A DNA stretch of 64,000 bases. It comes from Pseudoalteromonas espejiana DSM 9414 (GTDB lineage: Bacteria; Pseudomonadota; Gammaproteobacteria; Enterobacterales; Alteromonadaceae). Made by a program: the position numbers and the translations under genes. Under the pieces are notes generated by a model. That model was given only the letters and a program-made list of their open reading frames with translations, ran no database searches and had not been told where the DNA came from. The stretch spans positions 715,696-779,695 of the forward strand of contig NZ_CP011029.1 in the NCBI RefSeq assembly GCF_002221525.1, written 5' to 3'. Below, in pieces: positions 26,099 through 34,234 of this stretch; the first letter of the stretch is position 1; every line of letters starts with the position of its first letter.

Positions 26099-26311
26099 CT
26101 ACCTCAGTTTTAAACGCAGTTGTAGTTTAATATTGGTTATATAAATGGCGTTTTTATATCTCTTTTAACTTAAACATCATTTACTTCATACACATACTCT
26201 CTCTAAATCATTTAACTTTAATAACTCTTTAACAAATGACACATAATTTCTGTTTATATTTAACAGACTGTAATTAAGTTTTATAATTTTATTTTAAAAG
26301 GAATAATATCC

Positions 26312-26659
26312 ATGAATTTAATAAGAAAGGTTATTAGCTCAGTTGTTATAGTTGGTTCTTTTGGTTTTGCGAATGATGCGCTAGCTGCAAGATCATGTTC
26401 TGTTATTGTTGATGATATCCAGCTAAATCATTCTCAGGTAATTGTGAAAACAACTAATAGTATTACTCACATGGCTAATGACAAGTTAACTTTAGCTTAC
26501 CAAGACACTCAATTTGGCCAGATCTTAGAAAAGCTTGCTGAAGCAAAAAGTTTAGAAACGCCTGTAAAAATTTATATACTTGAGGAGTTTAATGGTGATG
26601 ATGCGCGCAGTTGTAGTGATAGCATTACTGACTATATAGGATCAGTTCATCGCATCTAA
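26312..26659 (+). CDS. Small secreted protein of unknown function
   Basis: This 115-residue protein has a clear signal peptide (IRKVISSVVIVGSFGFANDALA, then ARSC). The mature part of about 90 residues has two cysteines, in ARSCSVIV and ARSCSDS, that could form a disulphide linking its ends. AAAAGGAATA precedes the ATG. I recognise no family. Its own 270-base upstream region and lack of operon partners suggest a monocistronic unit. The convergent neighbour is also a small secreted Cys-containing protein. Confidence 0.68.
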   Translation: MNLIRKVISSVVIVGSFGFANDALAARSCSVIVDDIQLNHSQVIVKTTNSITHMANDKLTLAYQDTQFGQILEKLAEAKSLETPVKIYILEEFNGDDARSCSDSITDYIGSVHRI

Positions 26660-26712
26660 TGTACTAAATTGTTTGTAGCCCTATAATTAGTATAGGGCTA
26701 CAATTTTATATC

Positions 26713-27132
26713 CTACTGACACTTTATAGTTGCATAAAGTTGATAGCATTGGTTTTTACTACCAGTGCTTTTCATTGTCCATAATTGGTTATACCAATCA
26801 AAGTTACCATAAGCGCTTTCATCTTCCCCACAAGTAATTGTACTTCCAGAAATTTCTTGGTTATGACCGCGTTCTTCACAAAATTGATTTCCATTTGTAG
26901 ATCCTACGAAAAATGGCTTTAAGTTACCATTTATCCACACTTTTGGGCTGTAATAGGTTGTGGCAGTATTAACTAAGACGCCTTGTCGTTCTTCTATACC
27001 AACTTCAGCACGTGTAAAGGTTACTTGTCCATCTTTATTTAGCGTCATTTCGTTTGCTGAAATCGTTGAGTTTGCAAATACATTAATCGATGTTGAACTT
27101 AAAGCAAGTAGAGCGAAAGTGAGTGTTTTCAT
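26713..27132 (-). CDS. Small secreted cysteine-containing protein of unknown function
   Basis: The frame extends further upstream, but the ribosome-binding sequence AAAGGA lies just before two adjacent ATGs (27135 and 27132), followed by a good signal peptide (MKTLTFALLALSSTSINVFA, then NST). The start is therefore here. The mature protein of about 120 residues has four cysteines (NQFCEERGH, STITCGEDES, KNQCYQLY and ATIKCQ at the extreme C-terminus), which suggests two disulphides. The aromatic-rich middle (YGNFDWYNQLW) resembles small beta-sandwich exoproteins, but no family is recognised. Confidence 0.65.
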   Translation of the reverse strand: MKTLTFALLALSSTSINVFANSTISANEMTLNKDGQVTFTRAEVGIEERQGVLVNTATTYYSPKVWINGNLKPFFVGSTNGNQFCEERGHNQEISGSTITCGEDESAYGNFDWYNQLWTMKSTGSKNQCYQLYATIKCQ

Positions 27133-27396
27133 CATTTTTCCTTTGGTTAATATAAAATTTAATAAATGTCTGTATTTAATGTTCCTACTAAGCTTGGTCG
27201 GTTTAGGTTTCAACAGGGTGACGCTTTTATTAATGTTTAATTTATCTACTTTTTGTCATATGCCCTTACAGTATGAAAAATATTTAAGTTTCGATTTATT
27301 CACTAGTTTTAGGGCGCTTTGGGTGTTATTTTGGCGTTAATAAAAATTAATTCTCACGCAATGAATTTTAATTTTTAATGTATTAAGGCATCTTTT

Positions 27397-28536
27397 ATGA
27401 ACCAAACAGTGGAACAAACAATGAAAAAAGTAGGATTAGTCGGTTGGCGTGGCATGGTAGGCTCTGTGTTATTAGAACGTATGCAGCAGCAAAGTGATTT
27501 TGCAAACATCGACACCACCTTTTTCACCACCTCACAAGCTGGGCAACTCGGCCCTGATATTGCGGGCGACGCAAAACCGTTACTAGATGCAAGTGATGTA
27601 AATGAACTTGCTAAAATGGATATTATTGTTACCTGTCAAGGTGGCGACTACACCAAAGCGGTTTACCCAAAATTACGTGAGTCAGGTTGGGATGGTTATT
27701 GGATTGATGCGGCATCTGCACTGCGTATGGTTGATGACAGCATTATTGTTCTTGACCCTGTAAACAAAGATGTCATTGAGCAAGGTTTAGCGCAAGGCGT
27801 TAAAACATTTGTAGGCGGTAACTGTACCGTATCGTTAATGTTACTTGCTTTAGGGGGGTTGTTTGAGCAAGACCTAATTGAATGGGTAAGCCCAATGACT
27901 TACCAAGCGGCTTCGGGTGCGGGTGCACGTAATATGAAAGAGCTTATTGCACAAATGGGCGCTATTCATTCAAGTGTTGCCGAGCAACTAGATAACCCAA
28001 GTTCAGCTATTTTAGAAATTGATAAAATAGTGAGCGAAAAAATGGCTTCTAGCGATTTACCACAAGACCAATTTGGCGTGCCGCTTGCGGGTAGCTTAAT
28101 TCCGTGGATTGACGTGCCTATGCCAAGTGGCCAGTCTAAAGAAGAGTGGAAAGCACAGGTTGAAGCGAACAAAATTTTAGGCTCTTCTAAGCAGCCGGTA
28201 CCTATTGATGGTTTATGTGTACGCATTGGTGCTATGCGTTGTCATAGCCAAGCGATGACCATTAAATTACGTGAAGATATTAGCGTAGAAAAAATTGAAG
28301 AAATTTTAGCCTCACATAACGAGTGGGTTAAAGTTATTCCAAATGAGCGCGATATCAGTACTACTGACTTATCCCCAGTTAAAGTAACAGGTACGCTCAG
28401 TATTCCTGTTGGCCGAATTCGTAAACTAGCGATGGGTCCTAAATACATTAGTGCATTTACTGTGGGCGATCAGTTGTTATGGGGCGCAGCAGAGCCTCTT
28501 CGTCGTATGCTTCGCATAATTGTAGACGGTGAATAA
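27397..28536 (+). CDS. asd: Aspartate-semialdehyde dehydrogenase
   Basis: This enzyme reduces aspartyl phosphate to aspartate semialdehyde with NADPH, the branch step to lysine, diaminopimelate, threonine and methionine. [20 protein letters not shown] is the NADP-binding start. The active-site Cys is in [12 protein letters not shown] (about residue 143), and [18 protein letters not shown] and [16 protein letters not shown] (substrate Arg and His) are conserved. The length of 379 residues is slightly over the usual 370. E. coli-type proteins begin at the second Met (27421), which has its own GGA 7 bases upstream. The first ATG, 9 bases after AAGG, adds eight residues, and either could be used. 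It is a single essential biosynthetic gene and probably has its own promoter. Confidence 0.93.
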   Translation: MNQTVEQTMKKVGLVGWRGMVGSVLLERMQQQSDFANIDTTFFTTSQAGQLGPDIAGDAKPLLDASDVNELAKMDIIVTCQGGDYTKAVYPKLRESGWDGYWIDAASALRMVDDSIIVLDPVNKDVIEQGLAQGVKTFVGGNCTVSLMLLALGGLFEQDLIEWVSPMTYQAASGAGARNMKELIAQMGAIHSSVAEQLDNPSSAILEIDKIVSEKMASSDLPQDQFGVPLAGSLIPWIDVPMPSGQSKEEWKAQVEANKILGSSKQPVPIDGLCVRIGAMRCHSQAMTIKLREDISVEKIEEILASHNEWVKVIPNERDISTTDLSPVKVTGTLSIPVGRIRKLAMGPKYISAFTVGDQLLWGAAEPLRRMLRIIVDGE

Positions 28537-28561
28537 TTCTTACATTTAAAAGTATGTATTT

Positions 28562-28594
28562 AAAAGGGGTTAGCGTATAGCTAGCCCCTTTTTT
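28562..28594. terminator. Terminator between asd and the diguanylate cyclase gene
   Basis: AAAAGGGG and CCCCTTTTTT with an inner TAGC/GCTA pair form a long stem. The runs on both sides suit the convergent genes. Confidence 0.8.
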
Positions 28595-28602
28595 AATTAA
28601 CG

Positions 28603-29763
28603 TTAATTAAGCGGCACTGCATACGCTACTTTATTTTTGCCTTCGTGTTTTGCTATGTACAACGCTTTGTCGGCCAAATCTATGGCTTTATCTATTTGTG
28701 TAGTGGCACATTTAATACTTATAACTCCAAAGCTTGCAGTAACATCTATACATTGCTGTTTGTATTCAATGGGCTTACTTGCAAGAGTAGCGCGCAGGGT
28801 ATCGGCAAATTGCTTTGCTTTTAGTTCTGAATCTCTGGCTATGAGTATTACAAATTCTTCTCCGCCTATTCTGGCAAATATATCGTCTTTATTTAAACAT
28901 GCCCTTACACGTTTAGTTGCTTGAATAAGGACTTCGTCTCCACCAGCATGGCCGTATTCATCATTTATGTTTTTAAATGAGTCTATATCCCAATATATAA
29001 GCGATACATGTTGTTCGCAGCTTAATTGAGTTTCAAGTTTTTGTTGGCCTATTTCGTAAAAGCCGCGCCTGTTTACGCATTTTGTAAGTACATCGGTCAT
29101 GGCTAGTTTTTGCATTTCTTGGGCTAAATCTGAAGCCATTATAAAAATAATAAATACCGCCATGCCTACATGAGCAGTAGGGACTGTAATAAAGTTAATG
29201 AGTATGTATAAATCTAAATAGGCTTGTTTAACTTGAGCGCCTTGCATGAGTGCGATTGTCGCTGCAATAAATAAAAATAATCCGCATACGGTATATGTTA
29301 CAGCTGCACCAATTTCAGCAGGAAGCGATTTTTGTTTATGCTTTAGTATAATAACGGCATTTATAAGAAGCAGGATTATGTCGTAGTAAATGTATAACGA
29401 CATATTCAAACCTACATGCGCATTTACTGCTTTAAAGTAGTACACAGCAGCAAATGTAATAACAGCAATTGCTAACAAATAGTGCATATTAATAGGGCAC
29501 CGTGTGCGTATGCAGTGCCCCCAGGTTCCTAGTAAAACCGATGCCATCGAAAAACTTACCGCAAGCATCCAATATGTAACACCAGATTCAAAGTAGGGTT
29601 GCAATAAAATTGTGCCCCATTGGCAGGCAGAGCATATAAATGCACTTGCCCAAAATAACGCATATAACTTTTTACCTAAGGTATACCACGCCATTAAAAA
29701 TATAACAGACCAAACAATACTGGTAAGTAAAAGAGTAATTAAAATAAAAAAGATTGGGCTCAT
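28603..29763 (-). CDS. Membrane diguanylate cyclase (GGDEF domain)
   Basis: This 386-residue protein has about seven hydrophobic N-terminal helices (residues 5-215) and a GGDEF domain. LIYWDIDSFKNINDEYGHAGGDEVL provides the metal and base-binding loop, and ARIGGEEFVILIA near residue 298 is the active site. The closing segment ASFGVISI..ADKALYIAKHEGKNKVAY is complete. The product-inhibition RxxD is replaced by NKDD, so feedback control may be missing. It is the second cyclase in the window. No EAL or HD-GYP phosphodiesterase gene is seen nearby. The gene stands alone, convergent with asd. Confidence 0.9.
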   Translation of the reverse strand: MSPIFFILITLLLTSIVWSVIFLMAWYTLGKKLYALFWASAFICSACQWGTILLQPYFESGVTYWMLAVSFSMASVLLGTWGHCIRTRCPINMHYLLAIAVITFAAVYYFKAVNAHVGLNMSLYIYYDIILLLINAVIILKHKQKSLPAEIGAAVTYTVCGLFLFIAATIALMQGAQVKQAYLDLYILINFITVPTAHVGMAVFIIFIMASDLAQEMQKLAMTDVLTKCVNRRGFYEIGQQKLETQLSCEQHVSLIYWDIDSFKNINDEYGHAGGDEVLIQATKRVRACLNKDDIFARIGGEEFVILIARDSELKAKQFADTLRATLASKPIEYKQQCIDVTASFGVISIKCATTQIDKAIDLADKALYIAKHEGKNKVAYAVPLN

Positions 29764-30041
29764 AGAGGTATGTTCTTGTGTGAGTTACTTTTTACTGTAG
29801 TTGAGGTTGCTTAGTAATTCGAGCAAAGTGCTGTTATTAAAACGCGCTATTTGTAAAAATTTATGTATTACTTGAGCGTACCCAATATGTATACATTGCG
29901 TTTTCTGGTATAGCTCTTGCTCCTGTTATTGTATTACACCGTTTTTTACTCGGTTTTAGCTATTTTGTGCGTATTTAGTTCACTTACGCGCGTAACATTT
30001 ACTTAATTCCGCGTAATTAAGCCCTACAACAAGGATATAAA

Positions 30042-31154
30042 ATGGCTTTTACTTTTAAACATGTCCGAAATAAATGGTTCTCTGTTTTAGTTGCTACTGT
30101 TTTATTTTTAATTCTACTAAGAGCGGCAGCGCCTTATGCTGTGCAATATTATGTAAACCAGCAGCTTGAACAAACACAAGGAATAACAGGGCATGTTGGC
30201 GATGTAGATTTATATTTATACCGCGGTGCTTACGCCATTGACGATGTTGAAATTTACGCTGTAGATGCAACATCAGCCCCTAAACCGTTATTGGCGGTAC
30301 AAACTCTTGATTTTTCTCTTGCTTGGTCTGCGCTTTTAAAGGGCAATCTAGTCACTAATATGGCCTTTTCTCGCCCTGAAATTGTTATATACGATAAAGA
30401 CCCATCAACCGCTGAGCAAAACCAACAAGTTAAAGACGAAACAACATGGGTTGGGCTTGCTAACGATTTAGTGCTTTTTTCAATTGATACCTTGCGTATT
30501 AATAACGGTAAAGTCTCGTTAGTTAATGCGACAAACGACGGCGAAAAACCCACGTATATTTCAAATATTAATGCTGAGATTAAAAATATAACCAATGCCC
30601 AAAACCTTTCTAAAACGTTAGTCACCAGTTTAAATGTAGAAGGCGCTTTAATGGGAGAGGCTGCACTTTCATTAAACGGGAAGTTAGACCCTTTTAGTGA
30701 ACAGGCTAATTTTGATTTTAATGTTGAGGTGCAACGCTTTTCGGTTAAAAATCTCGAAACTGTTTTTAAAGTGTATACCCCATTTGATATAGAAGCCGGT
30801 GGTATTGATGGTGCAATGGAGCTTGCAGCTAATAACAATAACTTAAATGGTTATGTAAAAGCCGGTGTGCACAATTTAAGTGTTTTTTCGTGGCGCGAAG
30901 ATATTGAAAAAGATGACGACGGCCTATTTACCGCTATTTTTGAAGGCAGTATAGATTTACTTAGCTCGCTATTAGAAAACGATGATTCTAAGCTGGTGGC
31001 TGCACGTATTCCTATTGAAGGGCAGTTAGATAATGCCGATGTTTCTACTTTTCAGGCGGTGGTATCGGTTTTAAAAAATGCGTTTTTTGATGCGTTTAAA
31101 ATGAAGGTCGATAACGTAATTTCGTTTGAAGACACGCAAGACGAAGATGAATAA
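30042..31154 (+). CDS. DUF748/AsmA-like envelope protein
   Basis: This 370-residue protein has a single N-terminal membrane anchor (WFSVLVATVLFLILLRAAAPYAVQYYVNQQL). A periplasmic region follows with the DUF748 pattern: VGDVDLYLYRGAYAIDDVEIY, a LDFSLAWSALLKGNLVTNMAFSRPEIVIYD core and repeated beta strands. Such AsmA-related proteins are thought to help lipid movement or outer-membrane maintenance between the membranes. It is shorter than many family members. AAGGA lies 7 bases before the ATG, and a strong terminator follows the gene. It appears to be a single-gene unit. Confidence 0.75.
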   Translation: MAFTFKHVRNKWFSVLVATVLFLILLRAAAPYAVQYYVNQQLEQTQGITGHVGDVDLYLYRGAYAIDDVEIYAVDATSAPKPLLAVQTLDFSLAWSALLKGNLVTNMAFSRPEIVIYDKDPSTAEQNQQVKDETTWVGLANDLVLFSIDTLRINNGKVSLVNATNDGEKPTYISNINAEIKNITNAQNLSKTLVTSLNVEGALMGEAALSLNGKLDPFSEQANFDFNVEVQRFSVKNLETVFKVYTPFDIEAGGIDGAMELAANNNNLNGYVKAGVHNLSVFSWREDIEKDDDGLFTAIFEGSIDLLSSLLENDDSKLVAARIPIEGQLDNADVSTFQAVVSVLKNAFFDAFKMKVDNVISFEDTQDEDE

Positions 31155-31156
31155 CT

Positions 31157-31195
31157 AAAAGCCCTTTGTATTTACTTAATACAAAGGGCTTTTTA
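31157..31195 (+). terminator. Intrinsic terminator after the DUF748 gene
   Basis: AAAAGCCCTTTGTAT pairs with ATACAAAGGGCTTTTT, a 15-bp perfect stem with a 7-base loop. Confidence 0.9.
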
Positions 31196-31218
31196 AGTTT
31201 TAGCTAGGTGTATTTTCT

Positions 31219-31383
31219 TATACCAACTCCATTAAGTATGTGTTCTAAATTTTACGCCGAAAAAACAATTCAGTTCTAGGCGTAAATTGATGTAAATGGT
31301 TGTTCCCTTTGTGAAATTTACAACAAAGAAATGAGTTGTTTTAGCAAGTAAAATAGATCAGCTATTTATTGGAGTTGGTATTA
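31219..31383. repeat. Short MITE-like element, 165 bp, overlapping the channel gene 3' end
   Basis: The terminal inverted repeats are ATACCAACTCCATTAA (31220) and, in reverse complement, ATACCAACTCCAATAA (31367-31382): 16 bp with one mismatch, flanked by TA. No coding capacity is seen. The right end lies inside the 3' part of the channel gene and supplies its last residues and stop codon. I recall similar 'taccaactcc' repeats in marine gammaproteobacteria; a search must confirm this. Confidence 0.7.
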
Positions 31384-32189
31384 TCCGAGGTTTTACTTAA
31401 TAACGTTTTTAGCTCTGCAATTTGGGCTTGTAGTTCGTTTACTTGCCCTTGCGTTGCGGGTAGCGAGTTACTATCTGCAAGTTCTTCACGGGCATTGCGA
31501 TGCTCCTCCCCCATTACTTCTAAAATAGCGCCTACCATCATATTTAAAAATACAAACGCAGTTAAAAATATAAAGGTGAGATAAAAAATCCAGCTTAGCT
31601 CGTAAACTGCCATGGTCTCGTACATTATGTCGGTCCAATCTTCAAAGGTCGCTATTCTAAATAACGTAAGCATTGAAATTGAAACGTCTTGCCAAAGCAC
31701 GGGGTTAATGTCAGCAAACATCATACTGCCCATGGCCGCGTAAATATAAAAAATAACAAACATTAGCAGCGCTATATAGCCCATTTGCGGAATAGCTTTT
31801 AGCAATGAATTAACTAATAAACGCAGTTCAGGGATCATAGATACTAAACGCAGTACCCTAAATATACGCAACAACCTTGCAAGTAACATTGCAGAGCCTG
31901 CGGCAGGGTATAAACTACCCAGTACAATAATGGTGTCGAATATATTCCAACCCTTTGAAAAAAAGTCTTTTATTCCTTTACTTGCAATAAAGCGAATAAC
32001 TAACTCAATTAAAAAGAAGGCGGTGATCCCTACATCCATCCAATTAAGGGCAAATTCTACAGTAGGGTGAAGTGAGTAAGTGTGAGCACCTACAGTAAGA
32101 GCAGAAACAACAATAACAGCAATAACAAATGATTGAAATATCTTGCTTTTGTCTATACGCTGAAACAACTTTTGTAACTGCGACATCAT
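31362..32189 (-). CDS. Voltage-gated ion channel, bacterial sodium-channel (BacNav) type
   Basis: This 275-residue, six-helix channel subunit has a voltage-sensor S4 with arginines spaced by three (LLARLLRIFRVLRLVSMIPELR, about residues 90-110). The pore is between S5 and S6 and carries the filter region TLFRIATFEDWTDIMYE. The S6 is IFLTAFVFLNMMVGAILEVM, and a C-terminal coiled coil contains QVNELQAQIAELKTLLS. Subunits should assemble as tetramers. The filter has FEDW where NaChBac has LESW, so ion selectivity may differ. The last residues (DNTNSNK) are encoded by the end of a MITE-like repeat, just after the coiled coil, so the channel core is intact. Confidence 0.85.
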   Translation of the reverse strand: MMSQLQKLFQRIDKSKIFQSFVIAVIVVSALTVGAHTYSLHPTVEFALNWMDVGITAFFLIELVIRFIASKGIKDFFSKGWNIFDTIIVLGSLYPAAGSAMLLARLLRIFRVLRLVSMIPELRLLVNSLLKAIPQMGYIALLMFVIFYIYAAMGSMMFADINPVLWQDVSISMLTLFRIATFEDWTDIMYETMAVYELSWIFYLTFIFLTAFVFLNMMVGAILEVMGEEHRNAREELADSNSLPATQGQVNELQAQIAELKTLLSKTSDNTNSNK

Positions 32190-32289
32190 AATTATGAATC
32201 CTATGCAAAGTAAGGTTTTATGGCGCTAATATACAATAATATTGTTGTGATTTAACGTATTTTTATTACTAAAAATGTAAGGAAATTTA

Positions 32290-32502
32290 ATGCTAATCAG
32301 TCAAATAACTAAAAGTGCGTTGCTGCTTGTGGGATTATCGGTACTTGCAGGTTGTAGCTCTGATGCGCGCTTTCACGAAATTCAATCGGCACGCCTTGAT
32401 GAATGTAATTACAAAGCCGATAAAGAGTATTACGAATGTCTTGAAAACCAAGATAAAAACTTTGAAGAATACAAAAAGCAGCAAAGCGAGCAAACTAAAT
32501 AA
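32290..32502 (+). CDS. Small lipoprotein of unknown function
   Basis: This 70-residue protein has a signal sequence and lipobox (VLAGC, then SSDARF, Cys at about residue 22). A short charged helix follows, with two more cysteines in ECNYKADKEYYECLE, and a Gln/Lys/Glu-rich tail. AAGGA lies 7 bases before the ATG. No family is recognised. It ends 3 bases before the next small gene, so the two are probably co-expressed. It is divergent from the channel gene. Confidence 0.7.
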   Translation: MLISQITKSALLLVGLSVLAGCSSDARFHEIQSARLDECNYKADKEYYECLENQDKNFEEYKKQQSEQTK

Positions 32503-32505
32503 ACC

Positions 32506-32787
32506 ATGACCAAAACACAAAAACTCCGCGATAAACAAATTAGACACGCGCTTACCACCGCATGCGAAAGCATAAAACACTCATACCCAGGTTTCGCTTA
32601 CTTAACCCATACAATTGATTTTAAAAACGAAACAAAGTCATTAAAAGTGAAGTGTTATTTTGTAGATGACACGGCATACCACGAGAGCGAAACTCACCTA
32701 AATCAGATCATTGATATTATTACAGCAGAGCTTGGCAAAATAAACTTACCTATAGCGGCTAAGCAAATAGTGTTTTTAGTTGATTAA
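32506..32787 (+). CDS. Small conserved-looking protein of unknown function
   Basis: This 93-residue protein has no signal or membrane segment. It begins with a basic helix (KTQKLRDKQIRHALTTACESIK) and ends in a beta-alpha-beta-like part (VKCYFVDDTAYHES..LNQIIDIITAELGKINL, then IVFLVD). The layout is regular and codon use matches its neighbours, so it is likely real. The start is 3 bases after the lipoprotein stop, which suggests coupled translation. I recognise no family and assign no function. Confidence 0.62.
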   Translation: MTKTQKLRDKQIRHALTTACESIKHSYPGFAYLTHTIDFKNETKSLKVKCYFVDDTAYHESETHLNQIIDIITAELGKINLPIAAKQIVFLVD

Positions 32788-32846
32788 CATTGGTTTGCCT
32801 TACTATGGGCGCTATAATTGCTAAAACTATTTTTAGGATGTAAACG

Positions 32847-33038
32847 ATGGCTGTTCCTACGCGTTCGCAAATTACACCAGGCACAACAGTAAATATTGTA
32901 TTAAAAGAAGATCAACGCAGTGGCACTTTAACTGAGGGGGTTGTTGAGCGGTTATTAACTAAATCATCTAATCACCCACATGGTATAAAGGTACGCCTAG
33001 AAGACGGTCAAGTTGGCCGAGTAAAAGAGATTTTATAA
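32847..33038 (+). CDS. ywbE: YwbE-like protein (DUF2196)
   Basis: This 63-residue protein matches the YwbE family throughout: RSQITPGTTVNIVLKEDQRSGTLTEGVV..LLT.S..HPHGIKVRLEDGQVGRVKEI. It is a compact beta-barrel domain of KOW/SH3 type whose biological role is unknown. TAGGA precedes the ATG by about 9 bases. The stop overlaps the next start as TAATG, so the DUF4240 gene is translationally coupled. Confidence 0.88.
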   Translation: MAVPTRSQITPGTTVNIVLKEDQRSGTLTEGVVERLLTKSSNHPHGIKVRLEDGQVGRVKEIL

Positions 33039-33553
33039 TGGCAGCGTTAACAGAGCAGGCTTTTTGGGATTTAGTAACCGCACCCGACCTTGGGCTCGAC
33101 CCAGAAAGTGTAAGCGAAAATTTAAAAGCTAAGCTAAGTGATTTAACTGACGAGCAGCTTATTGCCTTTGACAAATTTTTTGGTATTAACATGCGCAAAT
33201 GTTTTACCTGGGATTTATTTGGCGCGGCATTTGTAATGGCGGGCTGTAACGACGAATACGGCTTTAGCGAGTTTAGATGCTGGCTTATTTCTCGCGGACA
33301 AACAGTATTTAACAATGCTTTAACTAATGCCGACTCATTAGCACAGTGTTCACCGGTATATTATTTAAACGAGCAACCTTACCCCTATATTGACGAGTAC
33401 GATTTAATTGCGGGTTTACTCTATGAAGAGCGAAATGATGACGAGCTGCCGTTTGTTCCATCAGGTGAGCAACCAGCGGGTAAGCGCTTTAAAGACAAAC
33501 CTAAATATTTAAAGCAAAGCTACCCACAGTTATTTCAAAAGTATTGGCAGTAA
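33038..33553 (+). CDS. DUF4240 family protein
   Basis: This 171-residue cytoplasmic protein matches the DUF4240 pattern: an opening TEQAFWDLV, a helix with LSDLTDEQLIAFDKFF, then LFGAAFVMAGCNDEYGFSEFRCWLISRGQTVFNNALTNADSLA and the late Y..VA-like stretch with YLKQSYPQLFQKYW. The family function is unknown. It is often found near toxin or immunity genes in other bacteria, but no toxin is seen here. It overlaps the YwbE stop by one base and ends before a hairpin terminator. Confidence 0.8.
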   Translation: MAALTEQAFWDLVTAPDLGLDPESVSENLKAKLSDLTDEQLIAFDKFFGINMRKCFTWDLFGAAFVMAGCNDEYGFSEFRCWLISRGQTVFNNALTNADSLAQCSPVYYLNEQPYPYIDEYDLIAGLLYEERNDDELPFVPSGEQPAGKRFKDKPKYLKQSYPQLFQKYWQ

Positions 33554-33579
33554 ACCCCACATTACTATTTTACTAAAAC

Positions 33580-33615
33580 CGGTTTATTTAGTGCTTAAAT
33601 AAACCGATTTGTTTT
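33580..33615 (+). terminator. Probable terminator after the DUF4240 gene
   Basis: CGGTTTATTTA and TAAATAAACCG form an 11-bp stem with a 5-base loop, followed by a T-rich stretch. Confidence 0.65.
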
Positions 33616-33746
33616 ATTTCTCGTAAAACATAAGCGTACTACTTTGCAATACTGTATAGCGCTACTTATCTTCTTTTAGATTAAATCTCTGTTATAGTTA
33701 TAAAAGTTCTACACGCTATTCATTATTACGAGGATACGCCCACTCA

Positions 33747-34202
33747 ATGAAAACCTTAATACTTGCTTTAGCCTCTATTACTTTTATTAGCGCCTCTGCT
33801 TTTGCTACGCCAAGTAATAAGAGCCGTTTTATTCCTTTATTAAAAACAATGCTAGGCTATTATAAGGTGGTTTCAGCAAACTCTTCGCTTTGTGTTGATA
33901 GTCAATTGAGTTTAATAAACCCAGTGTATCCCGATGCCGGTTTTAAATTAGGTTCGCAAATAGTATTTGAAAGCCTGCATAACGGCACACGTACAACTAA
34001 AAAACCTGACTTTTGCTTTGTAACCAGCTCGTTTAAGTACAAAAGTGATGGTGTAGATAACAGCCTAAGAATGAGTCGCTGCGTTGATCCCGTTAACGAA
34101 AAAACCATTAGGCAAAGTATAGAATTTGCAAGCCCTACCACCGTTAAATACACGCTTAACGATCCACAAGTACAATGCACCTTTGAAAAACAAGCCGATT
34201 AA
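33747..34202 (+). CDS. Secreted protein of unknown function
   Basis: This 151-residue protein has a good signal peptide (MKTLILALASITFISASAFA, then TPSN). The mature part has four cysteines (SSLCVDSQ, KPDFCFVTS, MSRCVDP, PQVQCTFE), pairs of which could form disulphides, and it is predicted to be mostly beta. GAGG lies upstream of the ATG. I recognise no family. It is convergent with umuC, with only about 30 bases between the stops, and has no operon partner. Confidence 0.65.
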   Translation: MKTLILALASITFISASAFATPSNKSRFIPLLKTMLGYYKVVSANSSLCVDSQLSLINPVYPDAGFKLGSQIVFESLHNGTRTTKKPDFCFVTSSFKYKSDGVDNSLRMSRCVDPVNEKTIRQSIEFASPTTVKYTLNDPQVQCTFEKQAD

Positions 34203-34234
34203 ACACAGTGTTAAATTTGCAAAGGCAATAGCGC

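Noticed and set aside
31231..31248. Ter-like word TTAAGTATGTGTTCT in the second MITE
   Set aside because: It lacks bases within the core (TAAGTATG then TGT without the intervening bases), so the Tus contacts would be out of register. It belongs to a dispersed repeat.
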